Shown here piece after piece: positions 1-7,994 of a stretch of DNA of 64,000 nt. Under the pieces are notes generated by a model, which had not been told where the DNA came from, searched no databases, and saw only the letters and a program-made list of their open reading frames with translations. The DNA is taken from NCBI GenBank assembly GCA_964389755.1, contig CAYMEW010000020.1, positions 12,951 to 76,950 on the forward strand, written 5' to 3'. Position 1 is the stretch's first letter. Every line of letters begins with the position of its first letter. The translations under genes and the position numbers were made by a program. This stretch comes from JBBSUQ01 sp964389755 (GTDB lineage: Bacteria > Bacteroidota > Bacteroidia > Flavobacteriales_D > Crocinitomicaceae).

Positions 1-41
1 TAGAATGTCAAGTTGGCAGCCTAATTTGAATGGCAAAGTTG

Positions 42-71
42 TTGCTCGTTCAGGGAAGATATGTAACTTTA
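42..71 (+). promoter_or_regulatory. Candidate Bacteroidota promoter of trxA
   Basis: A TTG at 42-44 is followed after exactly 19 bases by TAACTTTA at 64-71. This matches the Bacteroidota TTG-N19-TAnnTTTG promoter except for the last base. It lies 35 bases upstream of the thioredoxin start. The assignment rests on pattern and spacing only. Confidence 0.4.
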
Positions 72-105
72 ACTCACGTTTAGTGATCAATAACAATTAG
101 TAAAT

Positions 106-423
106 ATGGCATTAGAAATTACAGATGCAAACTTCGAGGAGCTTGTATTGAAATCAGACAAACCGGTAGTGGTGGATTTTTGGGCCGAATGGTGTGGTCC
201 CTGCCGCATGGTTGGTCCTATCATCGACGAAATGTATTCCGAATACGAGGGAAAAGCCGTGATCGGTAAAGTGAATGTTGACCAAAACCCGGGAGTTTCT
301 GCCCAGTTTGGCGTACGTAACATCCCGACAATCCTTTTCGTGAAGAACGGAGAAGTAGCCGATAAATCGGTAGGAGCCGTTCCGAAAGCGCAGTTAACTT
401 CAAAGCTTGACGCGATCCTGTAA
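106..423 (+). CDS. trxA: Thioredoxin
   Basis: Small cytosolic dithiol-disulfide reductase of 105 residues, the usual thioredoxin length. The active site WCGPC is at residues 29-33, the buried Asp is at residue 24 (VVDFWAEW) and the conserved cis-Pro is at residue 74 (RNIPT). It would reduce protein disulfides using electrons from thioredoxin reductase, which is not in this window. It appears monocistronic, with a candidate promoter upstream and a hairpin terminator directly after the stop codon. Identification is secure. Confidence 0.97.
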   Translation: MALEITDANFEELVLKSDKPVVVDFWAEWCGPCRMVGPIIDEMYSEYEGKAVIGKVNVDQNPGVSAQFGVRNIPTILFVKNGEVADKSVGAVPKAQLTSKLDAIL

Positions 424-453
424 GGAATTTCGGATTAAAGAATTGAAAGAAAG

Positions 454-482
454 CCGTTCGCTGAAGAGTGAACGGTTTTTTT
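454..482 (+). terminator. Rho-independent terminator of trxA
   Basis: Inverted repeat CCGTTC/GAACGG with an intervening loop, followed by a run of seven T. It lies 31 bases after the trxA stop and abuts the stop codon of the convergent gene. Confidence 0.8.
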
Positions 483-774
483 ATTCGTAAGAGATTACAA
501 AAATGTCCTCGTTGTCGCGCTTGAAGAACTTTTTTTCACGCGCATACCGTTCCACTCCCGATTCGCGGTGCAACTGATCGAGGGCCGCTTTCGTTTCCTC
601 CAGCTTTTGCTCCGTCTCTACTTTGTCGTTCGCGAGTTCGTTTAATTTTCGGTTCTGGGAAACGACCGTAAAAATATCCACATCGTCCAGGAAGAGCACG
701 TAGATCACGAACAGCGTGCTGGCCAGGATAAACTTGTTCCGAAACGGACGCAGGTATTTTTTAAGGTTATTCAT
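481..774 (-). CDS. FtsB/DivIC-family septum formation initiator
   Basis: Small bitopic membrane protein of 97 residues. A short basic N-terminus (residues 1-15) is followed by one membrane helix (about 16-30, FILASTLFVIYVLFL), a coiled coil (about 38-75, heptad-like with many Glu, Lys and Leu) and a conserved C-terminal segment containing ERYAREKKFF. This is the architecture of FtsB/DivIC, which bridges FtsQ and FtsL in the divisome. The family is established from the TM, coiled coil and REKKFF-like motif. The specific division role is inferred. It is convergent with trxA. Confidence 0.8.
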   Translation of the reverse strand: MNNLKKYLRPFRNKFILASTLFVIYVLFLDDVDIFTVVSQNRKLNELANDKVETEQKLEETKAALDQLHRESGVERYAREKKFFKRDNEDIFVISYE

Positions 775-850
775 ATTTCAAATATACGATTTGATCCCGC
801 AACGGTCAGGGGAGTGATCCAAAGTTGTAAAACGCAGCCTGTTGAAAATG

Positions 851-884
851 AAAAAGCCGTCTGCCACGCATGACAAACGGCTTT
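851..884 (-). terminator. Terminator downstream of the 902-1627 gene
   Basis: Inverted repeat AAAGCCGTCTG/CAAACGGCTTT. Read on the minus strand it is followed by a T-rich tract. It lies 18 bases beyond the stop codon of the upstream minus-strand gene. Confidence 0.75.
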
Positions 885-901
885 CAAATAATGTGAGACG
901 A

Positions 902-1627
902 TTAATTAACGATCTCGTCGTATTTTTCTTTGAATTCCTCATCACCTTCAAACCACTGGGCTACTTTCCCGAGTAATTCTTTGGCCATGTCTTCCTGGCG
1001 CATGCTGATGTAGCTTTCTGCCGTCCAGAGAATGCCGACTTTCAGCAGTTCACGGTCTGCAGGGGAGAATCCGTCGAGTCCGTCGAGTTTTTCGAGTTCT
1101 TCTTCGGCTTCCTTCCAGGCGGAACGCGCACCGGCGCGGTCTTTCGAAGCATATTTGTTGGCACCTTCCATAAAGAGTGCACCAACCGTATTACGCGAAG
1201 CTTTGTTGTATTTCAGGATCCATACATACGCTTTTCGGGAGTCTCCGGCTGCAATGTCGTTTTTAATGCGCTCCACGAGACTCATCTGGAATTCATATAC
1301 GAAATCCTCAAATTCGCTGTTGATAGATCCTTCGCTATCGTATTTAAGTGCTTTTCCGAGGTAGTTGATCGCATCTTTATACGCATTTTTAAATGCTTCA
1401 TCTTCTGTTCCTAACAGCGATACCTTGTAAAGGCCTTTGGCCATCCAGTAATACGGGATCGGGTCTTTTTTCGTGTCGTCCTTGTCGGTATACTTCTCGG
1501 CAACTTTTACGAGTTTCTCGTAGTTCGCGTCGGCGTAAAGGATCTTCAGATCGTCGTATGACGGCGGCTGAGCGTTGCCGGCAAGCGCGATTAAACAAAG
1601 GGAAAGTAAACTGAGTATGTATTTCAT
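902..1627 (-). CDS. Secreted TPR-like protein of unknown function
   Basis: Encodes 241 residues. I chose the ATG at 1627 rather than the upstream in-frame start at 1663 because MKYILSLLSLCLIALAGNAQ is a typical signal peptide ending in AQ. The mature part is helical and rich in Ala, Glu, Lys and Tyr. It has TPR-like segments (PYYWMAKGLYKVSLLG, then AINYLGKALKYDSEG) that probably form a periplasmic tetratricopeptide-like solenoid. Such domains act as protein-protein adaptors. No catalytic motif is visible. It follows mutB on the same strand but is separated by about 140 bases, so co-transcription is uncertain. Confidence 0.75.
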   Translation of the reverse strand: MKYILSLLSLCLIALAGNAQPPSYDDLKILYADANYEKLVKVAEKYTDKDDTKKDPIPYYWMAKGLYKVSLLGTEDEAFKNAYKDAINYLGKALKYDSEGSINSEFEDFVYEFQMSLVERIKNDIAAGDSRKAYVWILKYNKASRNTVGALFMEGANKYASKDRAGARSAWKEAEEELEKLDGLDGFSPADRELLKVGILWTAESYISMRQEDMAKELLGKVAQWFEGDEEFKEKYDEIVN

Positions 1628-1765
1628 AATAACTTTTTTTCGGGTACATTTTTCAATAACCATGCCGAATGTAAAAATTAATTTTTAATCCGGCAATATT
1701 TAACGGGTGTTCGCTAAAATATCCTTTGATTTTCAGTTATACCTGGCTGAAATTCCGGGTTTTTA

Positions 1766-3904
1766 TCACTCTTCCACGCTCTTTAAAAGTAATTCTAGAA
1801 TGTCTATCGCAGAGCGTGAGATCTTGGTTCCCGGACCAAAGACACCGAAAACGCCGGCTTCGTAGAGGAAATCATAGTCCTGGCGCGGGATTACGCCGCC
1901 TGCGACTACCATAATGTCCTCGCGCCCCAGTTTTTGCAGTTCTGAGATCACCTGCGGAACGAGTGTTTTGTGCCCCGCAGCAAGTGAAGAAACACCGAGA
2001 ATGTGCACGTCGTTTTCAACTGCCTGTTTTGCGGCTTCGGCCGGGGTCTGGAACAGGGGACCGATGTCCACATCGAAACCAATGTCCGCGAAAGAAGTTG
2101 CAATGACCTTGGCGCCGCGGTCGTGACCGTCCTGTCCCATTTTAGCGATCATTATTCGCGGCCGGCGTCCGTCAAGTTCGCTGAAACGATCGGCCAGTTC
2201 ACGTGCTTTTTCAAAGTCCTGGTCTGCCATTGATTCGGATGAATAAACACCACTGATCGATCGGATCGTGGCATTGTAACGTTTAAAACTTTGCTCCATG
2301 GCTGCGGATATTTCTCCGAGTGATGCGCGGTTACGGGCGCATTCCACCGCCACGGCTAAGAGGTTTCCTTCTCCCGAAGCAGCCACCTGCGCGAGTTTTT
2401 CGAGTGATGCGCGCGTTTGTGTTTCATCGCGTTCGTCACGTAACTTTTGCAGGCGCGCAATCTGTGATTCGCGCACGCGCGTATTGTCTACTTCTAAAAT
2501 GTCAAAAGCCTCTTTTTCTTCCGTTTCATAGCGGTTCACGCCCACCAGGATGTCTTTTCCCGAGTCAATGCGCGCCTGTTTACGCGCCGCGGCTTCTTCG
2601 ATGCGCATTTTCGGAAGCCCGGTTTCAATCGCTTTGGCCATTCCGCCGAGTTCTTCCACTTCTTCGATGAGTTTCCAGGCTTCATCTACAAGTTGTTCGG
2701 TGAGTTTTTCAATGTAATAACTGCCTCCGTAAGGATCGATAAAGCGCGTGATCCCGGCTTCTTCCTGCAGATATATCTGTGTGTTTCGGGCAATGCGGGC
2801 CGAAAAGTCGGTCGGCAGAGCAATAGCTTCGTCCAGTGCGTTTGTATGCAGGGATTGGGTGCCGCCGAGTGCCGCCGCAAGTGCTTCGATGCAGGTGCGT
2901 GCCACGTTGTTGAACGGATCCTGCTCAGTAAGGCTCCATCCGGAAGTCTGACAGTGCGTACGCAGTGCGGTGGATTTATCGTTTTTCGGGTTGAAACGCT
3001 GAACGAGTTTGGCCCAAAGCAGGCGTCCGGCGCGCATTTTCGCGATTTCCATGTGGTGGTTCATGCCAATGGCCCAGAAAAAACTCAGGCGCGGAGCAAA
3101 GTCGTCGATCTGCATTCCGGCGGTGATCCCCGCGCGCAGGTATTCGAGTCCGTCTGCCAGCGTGTAAGCAAGTTCGATGGCTGCCGTGGCACCGGCTTCC
3201 TGCATGTGATAACCGGAAATGGAAATGGAATTGAAGCGCGGCATGTGCTTCGAAGTATATTCGAAGATGTCCGCAATGATACGCATAGACGGTGCAGGCG
3301 GATAAATATACGTGTTCCGGACCATAAACTCTTTCAGAATATCATTCTGGATCGTTCCGGAAAGTTGCTCCTGTGAAACGCCCTGTTCCTCGGCTGCGAC
3401 GATGTAGAACGCCATGATCGGTATAACGGCTCCGTTCATGGTCATGGAAACGGACATTTGATCGAGCGGGATCTGGTCGAAGAGGATTTTCATGTCCAGG
3501 ACCGAATCGATCGCAACACCTGCTTTTCCGACATCGCCCACCACGCGTTCATGATCGGAGTCGTAACCGCGGTGCGTGGCCAGGTCGAAAGCTACGGAGA
3601 GTCCTTTTTGTCCTGCGGCCAGGTTTCTCCTGTAAAAAGCATTGGATTCTTCTGCAGTCGAAAAACCGGCATACTGCCGAATTGTCCACGGACGAATGGC
3701 ATACATGGAAGAATAAGGTCCGCGCAGGAAAGGTTTGATACCTGAAACGAAGCCGATGTGTTCGGTGTTTTCGACATCCGCTGCTGTATAAAATGATTTC
3801 AAAGCGATCTTTTCGGCCGTCTCGAACGTAATTTCTGCATTCGATTTGTGTTCTGAAGGTTGAATATCGCGAAAACTTATTTTTGAAAAATCGATGCGTT
3901 TCAT
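1766..3904 (-). CDS. mutB: Methylmalonyl-CoA mutase, large (catalytic) subunit
   Basis: Adenosylcobalamin-dependent isomerase that interconverts succinyl-CoA and methylmalonyl-CoA in propionate metabolism. It has 712 residues, the usual large-subunit size. The N-terminal TIM barrel carries the family block RPWTIRQYAGFSTAEESNAF near residue 70. The C-terminal B12 domain carries the cobalamin-ligand motif DGHDRG (residues 592-597, DxHxxG) and the GGVIPRQDY segment. It overlaps the upstream mutA by four bases (ATGA), implying translational coupling. No cobalamin riboswitch was seen upstream of the operon. Confidence 0.97.
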   Translation of the reverse strand: MKRIDFSKISFRDIQPSEHKSNAEITFETAEKIALKSFYTAADVENTEHIGFVSGIKPFLRGPYSSMYAIRPWTIRQYAGFSTAEESNAFYRRNLAAGQKGLSVAFDLATHRGYDSDHERVVGDVGKAGVAIDSVLDMKILFDQIPLDQMSVSMTMNGAVIPIMAFYIVAAEEQGVSQEQLSGTIQNDILKEFMVRNTYIYPPAPSMRIIADIFEYTSKHMPRFNSISISGYHMQEAGATAAIELAYTLADGLEYLRAGITAGMQIDDFAPRLSFFWAIGMNHHMEIAKMRAGRLLWAKLVQRFNPKNDKSTALRTHCQTSGWSLTEQDPFNNVARTCIEALAAALGGTQSLHTNALDEAIALPTDFSARIARNTQIYLQEEAGITRFIDPYGGSYYIEKLTEQLVDEAWKLIEEVEELGGMAKAIETGLPKMRIEEAAARKQARIDSGKDILVGVNRYETEEKEAFDILEVDNTRVRESQIARLQKLRDERDETQTRASLEKLAQVAASGEGNLLAVAVECARNRASLGEISAAMEQSFKRYNATIRSISGVYSSESMADQDFEKARELADRFSELDGRRPRIMIAKMGQDGHDRGAKVIATSFADIGFDVDIGPLFQTPAEAAKQAVENDVHILGVSSLAAGHKTLVPQVISELQKLGREDIMVVAGGVIPRQDYDFLYEAGVFGVFGPGTKISRSAIDILELLLKSVEE

Positions 3905-5202
3905 GCCTGTTTGTTTAATTCCTGTTCAACAATCAGTTTCCCGGTGATGGCAACCGTATCCCAACTTAGTTCCGATTCGGATTCCGGTTTGTACTTATTG
4001 ACCCCGATCAGGGTTTGTTTACCACTGCGATAACTTTCAATGCGCCGTTCCCGGGTAGCAGAAAGATATTGTTTCCAGCGTATTTTTCCGGGTTCACTTT
4101 TGATTCCGCCGAGTCCCTCTATCTCTCTGAAAATGGTCCAGGATCGCTCCAGTAACTGTTCGGTGAGTGCTTCGATAGCATAGCTTCCGCCGAGGGCATC
4201 ACTCACCCGGTCCATATAACTTTCTTCTTTGAGCAGAAGGGAGATATTCACAGCCATGCGTTCGGCGAACTCTCCGGGTCCGTTTACCGAAAGCGTGTCG
4301 TAAGCCTGGCAATTGATCACATCGCTTCCACCGATCACTGCAGACAGAACTTCCGTTGTCTGACGCAGCAGATTCGTATACGGATCGCGAAGCGACTTGT
4401 TAAGAAAACCGGTTTTGGAAGTAATAAATGCAAGGCGGCTGCAACTGTGTTCGGGTTCGTACCGATCCATTATGAAGGCCCAGAGTTTTCGAAAGGCGCG
4501 CAATTTCGCAACAGCGAAAAAATAATCGCTGCCCACACCACTTTCGAAGTGAATCATGGCCGAGGCATCGTCCCTGGAAAATCCCTTTTCGCAAAGTGCA
4601 AGAAAAGTTTCGTGTCCTTCAAGCAGCATGTGCGCAATTTCTTCCGAGCTATTTGCTCCCTGTTCCTGCACCTTAAAACCGGAAACCTGGCAACTGTGCG
4701 GAATAAACGTATCGGGAAGTTCACCGGAACGGATCGCAAAAGAAAGTGGAACGTCCCCGCAGAAAGCCTTGATACGGCTTGCATCTTCGGGAGTGGAGAC
4801 TTCGAAATGCGTACGAATGTAAGCGGTTTCGATTCCCTGCATCAGGCGGGAAAGGTCCACCTGTTCCCCGGTTCGGGTCAGGTCGAAAGCCAAAGCCGTG
4901 CTGCCGGACATCAGTCGGGCAAGTGCTTTTTCGTTCGCTTCTTTTTCGCTGTTTACTGCGATGGCAGACTGGATAAACCAGTCATTGGATGACCGGCTAC
5001 CGCGTGTATACGGGTATTCACCCGGAATTTCAGCCGCAAAGGTATGATCTTCGGCATGTGCATCGGCGCGAAAACGAATGTCTTCGACCGCATCATACTT
5101 TTCCAGGTTTCCTTCCACGGGTTTGTCCCTGAGGTCTTTCAGGAGTTTTTCACGCCAGGCAGCTGCGCCGGTTTTTGAAAATTCCGAAAATAATTCGCTC
5201 AT
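3901..5202 (-). CDS. mutA: Methylmalonyl-CoA mutase, small subunit
   Basis: Non-catalytic partner of MutB in the heterodimeric mutase. It shares the barrel fold of the large subunit (for example PYTRGSRSSNDWFIQ and the SQVSGFKVQEQGANSSEEIA-like region). At 433 residues it is much shorter than the roughly 600-residue small subunits of many bacteria and has no DxHxxG motif. It therefore appears to lack the degenerate B12-binding domain. It is flanked by four-base overlaps with the upstream EI24 gene and the downstream mutB, so the three form one transcription unit. Confidence 0.92.
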   Translation of the reverse strand: MSELFSEFSKTGAAAWREKLLKDLRDKPVEGNLEKYDAVEDIRFRADAHAEDHTFAAEIPGEYPYTRGSRSSNDWFIQSAIAVNSEKEANEKALARLMSGSTALAFDLTRTGEQVDLSRLMQGIETAYIRTHFEVSTPEDASRIKAFCGDVPLSFAIRSGELPDTFIPHSCQVSGFKVQEQGANSSEEIAHMLLEGHETFLALCEKGFSRDDASAMIHFESGVGSDYFFAVAKLRAFRKLWAFIMDRYEPEHSCSRLAFITSKTGFLNKSLRDPYTNLLRQTTEVLSAVIGGSDVINCQAYDTLSVNGPGEFAERMAVNISLLLKEESYMDRVSDALGGSYAIEALTEQLLERSWTIFREIEGLGGIKSEPGKIRWKQYLSATRERRIESYRSGKQTLIGVNKYKPESESELSWDTVAITGKLIVEQELNKQA

Positions 5203-5942
5203 AGTTTCATTGAATGTGTTTGGACCGGAAGCATGTTCCGGTGTTTTAAGAATACGGCTGTGGATACCATTGTGACGATTACCGGAGCCAGCAGCACGCC
5301 GATCAGAGGAATCGCGAAGAGCAGGTTGAAAAGTGCACCGCTTACAAACATGGTAAACGGTTTGCTGAAAGCATATCCCAGTGATCCGAGCACACCGATG
5401 TCATGCCGTTCAAGACTGTAATCGTAAAAGGCAAATCCGAAGAAAAAGGAACTCAGTGTAAATTTTACCAGTGTATTCAGTAATCCGAAATCAAATACCC
5501 AGTTCAGCCCGTACCAGATCAGCAACAGACCGAATTCCAGTATCAAAGCGAGTACGACCAGGAAAACCATCCTGAAAAACTCACTCGCAAAGCGTGAAAA
5601 ACCGCCACTGAAACGATTGCCGGTGAGATACGCGTCAAAACGCCCTGACAGAACCGTGTTGAACGGCGAAAGAAGCGTGAGGATGAAAAAGATGTAAAAC
5701 TGCGACAGCAAAAAATCGAACAGGGAAACCGTATGCGTTACGGCTCCGAACAAAAAAGAACCAATGAACGGCACGTGTTCGACAACTCCGAAAAGCGACA
5801 CAACGCTATGAAGGATCATGTAAATACCGCCGAAAAGGATCGAAACGATAACGCCGGGCAGGAAAAAGAGCAGAAAGCGGCCTTTTGCAAGAGCCTCAAA
5901 GGTCAACTTCAGCGCCGAGATATGGTAATGGATCACCCGCAT
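5199..5942 (-). CDS. EI24/CysZ-like integral membrane protein
   Basis: Polytopic membrane protein of 247 residues with about five hydrophobic helices, starting with a short amphipathic N-terminus (MRVIHYHISALKLTFEAL). A glycine/phenylalanine-rich C-terminal block (DYSLERHDIGVLGSLGYAFSKP) resembles the EI24 domain family (CysZ is the best known member). Its function in Bacteroidota is not established. It is the first gene of the unit with mutA and mutB (four-base overlap), but the link to methylmalonyl-CoA metabolism may only be positional. Confidence 0.7.
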   Translation of the reverse strand: MRVIHYHISALKLTFEALAKGRFLLFFLPGVIVSILFGGIYMILHSVVSLFGVVEHVPFIGSFLFGAVTHTVSLFDFLLSQFYIFFILTLLSPFNTVLSGRFDAYLTGNRFSGGFSRFASEFFRMVFLVVLALILEFGLLLIWYGLNWVFDFGLLNTLVKFTLSSFFFGFAFYDYSLERHDIGVLGSLGYAFSKPFTMFVSGALFNLLFAIPLIGVLLAPVIVTMVSTAVFLKHRNMLPVQTHSMKL

Positions 5943-6139
5943 TTCGTGTTACGAAAATAAGCATATTAACCTGAGATCGGGATAAGAATAGGGTCAGAAT
6001 TTTTCAAACAGGCCTCTGTAAAGGTGTTTTTAGGAAGAATACCGAGTTGTCTTCTGTGAATACAAAGGATTCAGATGCAATACCTGCTGACTTTTTCACT
6101 GAAAAACAGGTACCCCGTTCGAATGTGGCTCATATTAGG

Positions 6140-6310
6140 TCAGATCAGCATCTTGAAGATCAAAAAACCGAGTCCTGTAAAAGCGAGAATTCCGAGGATC
6201 AGGTAACTGTAAGCCGTATATCCCTTACGGCGCAGAAAGAGGTAGTTGATAATGCCGGCGAAAATTCCGGGGAGAACCACAAATACTAAAAAAGCACGGA
6301 TTGCGTTCAT
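6140..6310 (-). CDS. Small membrane protein, 56 residues
   Basis: An ATG-to-TGA frame of 56 residues that translates as two hydrophobic helices. They are about residues 5-25 (FLVFVVLPGIFAGIINYL) and 35-56 (YLILGILAFTGLGFLIF), separated by a basic turn FLRRKGY. The amphipathic composition and positive-inside turn argue for a real two-TM protein. There is no similarity I can name. It diverges from the small secreted protein at 6359. Confidence is limited by its size. Confidence 0.55.
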   Translation of the reverse strand: MNAIRAFLVFVVLPGIFAGIINYLFLRRKGYTAYSYLILGILAFTGLGFLIFKMLI

Positions 6311-6358
6311 GTTGGCATGCGTTTTGTTTTACACGCATCGAATTTAAAAAGAATTGCC

Positions 6359-6607
6359 ATGAAAAACCTGAAAAACATATTTGTTGCCGGTGCATTCCTG
6401 TTCTTTGGACACCTGGCTTTCGGTCAGCAATCCGTTGAGCAGGAAATACGCGAGGCGAAAGCACCGAAGATGCTTGTTCAAAACGGTGCGAAAGCGCGTA
6501 AACCGCATAAGCAGTGCGCCAAACCGGCCCAACGAACGATGCAGCGTAAACAGATTCCGGCACGGCCCGCGAAACAACAACCATACAGGCGTGAAGGAGT
6601 TCGTTGA
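6359..6607 (+). CDS. Small secreted basic protein of unknown function
   Basis: Encodes 82 residues. The ATG at 6359 is chosen over one at 6317 because MKNLKNIFVAGAFLFFGHLAFGQ forms a clear signal peptide with AFGQ cleavage. The mature part is about 60 residues, rich in Lys, Arg, Gln, Ala and Pro, with no predicted fold or known motif. A strong terminator follows directly after the stop, which supports a real short transcript. Function unknown. Confidence 0.55.
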   Translation: MKNLKNIFVAGAFLFFGHLAFGQQSVEQEIREAKAPKMLVQNGAKARKPHKQCAKPAQRTMQRKQIPARPAKQQPYRREGVR

Positions 6608-6610
6608 GAG

Positions 6611-6632
6611 AAGGCCGAAAGGCCTTTTTTTA
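6611..6632 (+). terminator. Terminator after the small secreted protein
   Basis: AAGGCC-GAAA-GGCCTT hairpin with a GNRA tetraloop followed by a T run. Confidence 0.85.
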
Positions 6633-6664
6633 TTTGACGGAATGCTGAATTCCAAATAATGCGC

Positions 6665-7129
6665 TTACAACAAACCGAATTGCGTAAAATGATGCGTCAG
6701 GTGCTTGGAATGTAAACTCATCCACTGATCGTAATTTAACTCGCCGTAATACGGGTGTACGGAACGTTTGTCGCCGGAGGCAAAATACTCTTCAAAATCC
6801 AGCCATTCATCGGTGAATTCGTCAATCGCGAGTTCCAGTTCTTCGTTGCGAAGCGGAATATCGTTACTTGCAAAAACAACTTCGATGTTTCGGGCCATCG
6901 GCTTGTCCGAATCCAGGAAACGACGGTATGAAGTGGCTTTTTCTTCGGGAATCACAAGTCCCATCGGATTTTTTCCGTTTGCGATCCGCATCGTATCGGT
7001 TAAATGTTCGACCATGCGCTGGGCAGACATACTTCCCCAAAGCGGCGGAGTATCCGGTTCCAGTTTTTCCAAAATAGGTAATACGACCTCGAGATTCGGT
7101 TCGATAAACATGCTTTCGTTATTTTCCAA
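6665..7129 (-). CDS. DUF1569/DinB-like four-helix protein
   Basis: Soluble protein of 154 residues. The early segment SAQRMVEHLTDTMRIANG and the C-terminal HSKHLTHHFTQFGLL supply spaced histidines typical of the DinB/YfiT-like metal-binding four-helix bundle, most like DUF1569. Substrate unknown. Its start overlaps the end of the lipid-kinase gene by 11 bases, so it is the last gene of a three-gene minus-strand unit with the sulfatase and the kinase. Confidence 0.65.
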   Translation of the reverse strand: MENNESMFIEPNLEVVLPILEKLEPDTPPLWGSMSAQRMVEHLTDTMRIANGKNPMGLVIPEEKATSYRRFLDSDKPMARNIEVVFASNDIPLRNEELELAIDEFTDEWLDFEEYFASGDKRSVHPYYGELNYDQWMSLHSKHLTHHFTQFGLL

Positions 7130-7994
7130 CTAAGATACGCAGACTTTTCGGAACAACTTCTAAGTTCAGTTCTTTCCGGACTTCAAACGGTTCGCCGTCA
7201 TAATGGGCGATCAGTTCATCGAGAATGATGCGTGCTTTGGTGAACGGGATGATCTTCATATAGCGCGACCGGTGCGAGCTGCGACGAAAGAAGCGGTAGA
7301 TTACGGACGGAGTGTTCCCGAAACCGAAGGGACGTAAGAGGCACAATTCCAGTTGACCGTCTTCCATGTTCGAATAGGGTGAAACAACAAATCCGTTTCC
7401 GAACTCCGAACTGTTTGCAATGCTGCACAAAACCACCCGCGTCGTAAATGTTTCGCCATTGATTGAAATTGTGAACTTCTTGGGCTGGTAACGGTTAAAT
7501 TCCCGGACGATCAGGGAGGTGTAACCCCAGAACCCACGGCGATGATGATTGTCGAATTTTCGGGCGATGTATGCATCGAAACCGTAACCACCCGTTCCCA
7601 GGAAGGCTTTGTCGTTGACCACTACCGTGTCGATCGTGCGTTGGTGCATCCTGTTGATGTTAAGGATCGCTTCTTTATAGCTGAGAGGGATCTTTAAATG
7701 ACGCGCCAGCCCGTTTCCGCTTCCGGCAGGAATGATCGCAAGGACCGATGGCGTACCGATCAATGCGGTGCCAACCTCGTGTACAGATCCGTCGCCTCCG
7801 ACCGCGCAAACGATTTCAATGCCTTCCAGCGCCGACTGGTAAGCAAGGTCACGCGCGTGTTTACGGTATTCGGTAAATGCGATGTCATAATCGAAAAGCT
7901 CGTGATCAAGGTAACGGTCGATCAGTGCCGGCAACAATTGTTTTTTACCGACTCCCGAAATGGGATTAATGATGAACCGTATCCTGAGTTTCAT
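7119..7994 (-). CDS. Diacylglycerol kinase-family lipid kinase
   Basis: ATP-dependent lipid kinase of the DagK/YegS/BmrU family, 291 residues. The N-terminal catalytic domain carries the nucleotide loop VGGDGSVHEVG and the signature IPAGSGNGLARHL. The C-terminal beta domain is normal in length. It probably phosphorylates diacylglycerol or a related lipid at the inner membrane. It overlaps the upstream LTA-synthase-like gene by four bases. Polyglycerol-phosphate transferases release diacylglycerol, so the pairing suggests diacylglycerol recycling. That link is inference. Confidence 0.85.
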   Translation of the reverse strand: MKLRIRFIINPISGVGKKQLLPALIDRYLDHELFDYDIAFTEYRKHARDLAYQSALEGIEIVCAVGGDGSVHEVGTALIGTPSVLAIIPAGSGNGLARHLKIPLSYKEAILNINRMHQRTIDTVVVNDKAFLGTGGYGFDAYIARKFDNHHRRGFWGYTSLIVREFNRYQPKKFTISINGETFTTRVVLCSIANSSEFGNGFVVSPYSNMEDGQLELCLLRPFGFGNTPSVIYRFFRRSSHRSRYMKIIPFTKARIILDELIAHYDGEPFEVRKELNLEVVPKSLRILVGK

